Shown piece by piece: positions 23,411 to 23,591 of a DNA stretch of 23,591 nt. The position numbers and the translations under genes are program-made. Position 1 is the stretch's first letter. Each line of letters starts with the position of its first letter. This stretch comes from Candidatus Aminicenans sakinawicola JGI OTU-1 (GTDB taxonomy: Bacteria; Acidobacteriota; Aminicenantia; Aminicenantales; Aminicenantaceae). The DNA lies in the NCBI GenBank assembly GCA_000493965.1, contig AWNV01000054.1, forward strand, positions 1-23,591, given 5' to 3'. The notes beneath the pieces are model-generated. The model was not told the DNA's origin. It saw nothing but the letters and a program-made list of their open reading frames with translations, and made no database searches.

Positions 23411-23591
23411 ATGGAGAAAATCGAACATCCCTATGCCAGAAAAAGAGTCTTCTCTGGTGTATTGGACAAGAATTTAAAAGACATGGGAAAAAGACTAGGG
23501 ATATCCCTCTCTGTCCGCGGGGACAACCTTCTTTTAGATGGCCCTGGGGAAAAAGTAGAGTTTGCAAAATATTACTTTGATAAAATCAGGG
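23411..23591 (+). CDS. PhoH-family protein, N-terminal part (cut by window end)
   Basis: The first 60 codons translate to MEKIEHPYARKRVFSGVLDK, then NLKDMGKRLGISLSVRGDNL, then LLDGPGEKVEFAKYYFDKIR. This matches the small N-terminal KH-like domain of bacterial PhoH/YbeZ-type proteins (LDxNLKxLEKRLGVxLSARGxxLxIxGxxE), which precedes an ATPase domain with a P-loop that would lie beyond the window. An in-frame TAA at 23399-23401 fixes the start at or after 23411. No strong Shine-Dalgarno is present. PhoH proteins are cytoplasmic ATPases linked to RNA metabolism. Too short to exclude another KH-type protein. Confidence 0.7.
   Translation, partial: MEKIEHPYARKRVFSGVLDKNLKDMGKRLGISLSVRGDNLLLDGPGEKVEFAKYYFDKIR

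Noticed and set aside
1..23591. CRISPR arrays, tRNA or rRNA genes
   Set aside because: No regularly spaced repeats of CRISPR size and no cloverleaf or rRNA signature sequence were seen on either strand. The only tandem repeat is the 11-bp array.

Overview
The window looks like an AT-leaning bacterial chromosome segment. My best guess for the host is an uncultured anaerobic fermenter of the Aminicenantes/Acidobacteriota type. This rests on a NuoE/NuoF/GltD-type electron-transfer operon, a secreted TPR plus PD40-propeller protein, a small ribbon-helix-helix protein ending in LGYID, and an isoprenoid/envelope operon of ordinary bacterial type. There is no rRNA or marker gene here to fix the taxonomy.

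Layout. (1) 1-213: right part of a dispersed repeat (copy A). (2) 235-6433, + strand: a consensus promoter and four genes: NuoE-like, a 1050-aa NuoF-GltD fusion, a NuoG-like ferredoxin subunit and a glutamate-synthase-like FMN protein. The first three have the composition of the Stn/Bfu class of flavin-based electron-bifurcating transhydrogenases. The fourth lacks the usual glutamate synthase 3Fe-4S cysteines. (3) 10629-6485, - strand: uppS-cdsA-dxr-rseP, driven by a perfect TTGACA-N17-TATAAT promoter placed so that the mRNA should begin at the uppS ATG. (4) 10851-12929, + strand: a membrane-anchored (alpha/alpha)6-type glycosidase with an Ig-like N-domain and its own strong promoter. A decayed repeat (copy C) lies between the two divergent promoters. 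(5) 12930-13290: full-length repeat copy B with terminal inverted repeats. (6) 17415-13291, - strand: sulfotransferase, RHH protein, ATP sulfurylase, APS kinase and UDP-glucose dehydrogenase. The set would make PAPS and UDP-glucuronate and includes a PAPS-using enzyme. A relic of a second nucleotide-sugar dehydrogenase is wedged before ugd. (7) 17739-19892, + strand: TPR/PD40 exported protein, preceded by four 11-bp tandem units resembling PhoB/PhoP-class binding sites. (8) 20158-22981, + strand: sensor histidine kinase and OmpR/PhoB-type response regulator. (9) 22982-23410: gene-poor, locally GC-rich segment. (10) 23411-end: 5' end of a PhoH-family gene.

How the parts may work together. The first operon probably moves electrons between NADH, NADPH and ferredoxin. 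The - strand sulfur/sugar operon points to sulfated glycans or metabolites containing uronic acid. The two-component system is the obvious candidate to control the adjacent PD40 gene through the 11-bp array. The most unusual items are the dispersed repeat family (three copies in 23.6 kb, one compensatory base-pair change, competing hairpins), the cysteine-poor glutamate-synthase-like protein attached to the bifurcation module, the leaderless uppS promoter, and large palindromes in regulatory positions. All assignments come from reading the sequence; no database search was run.
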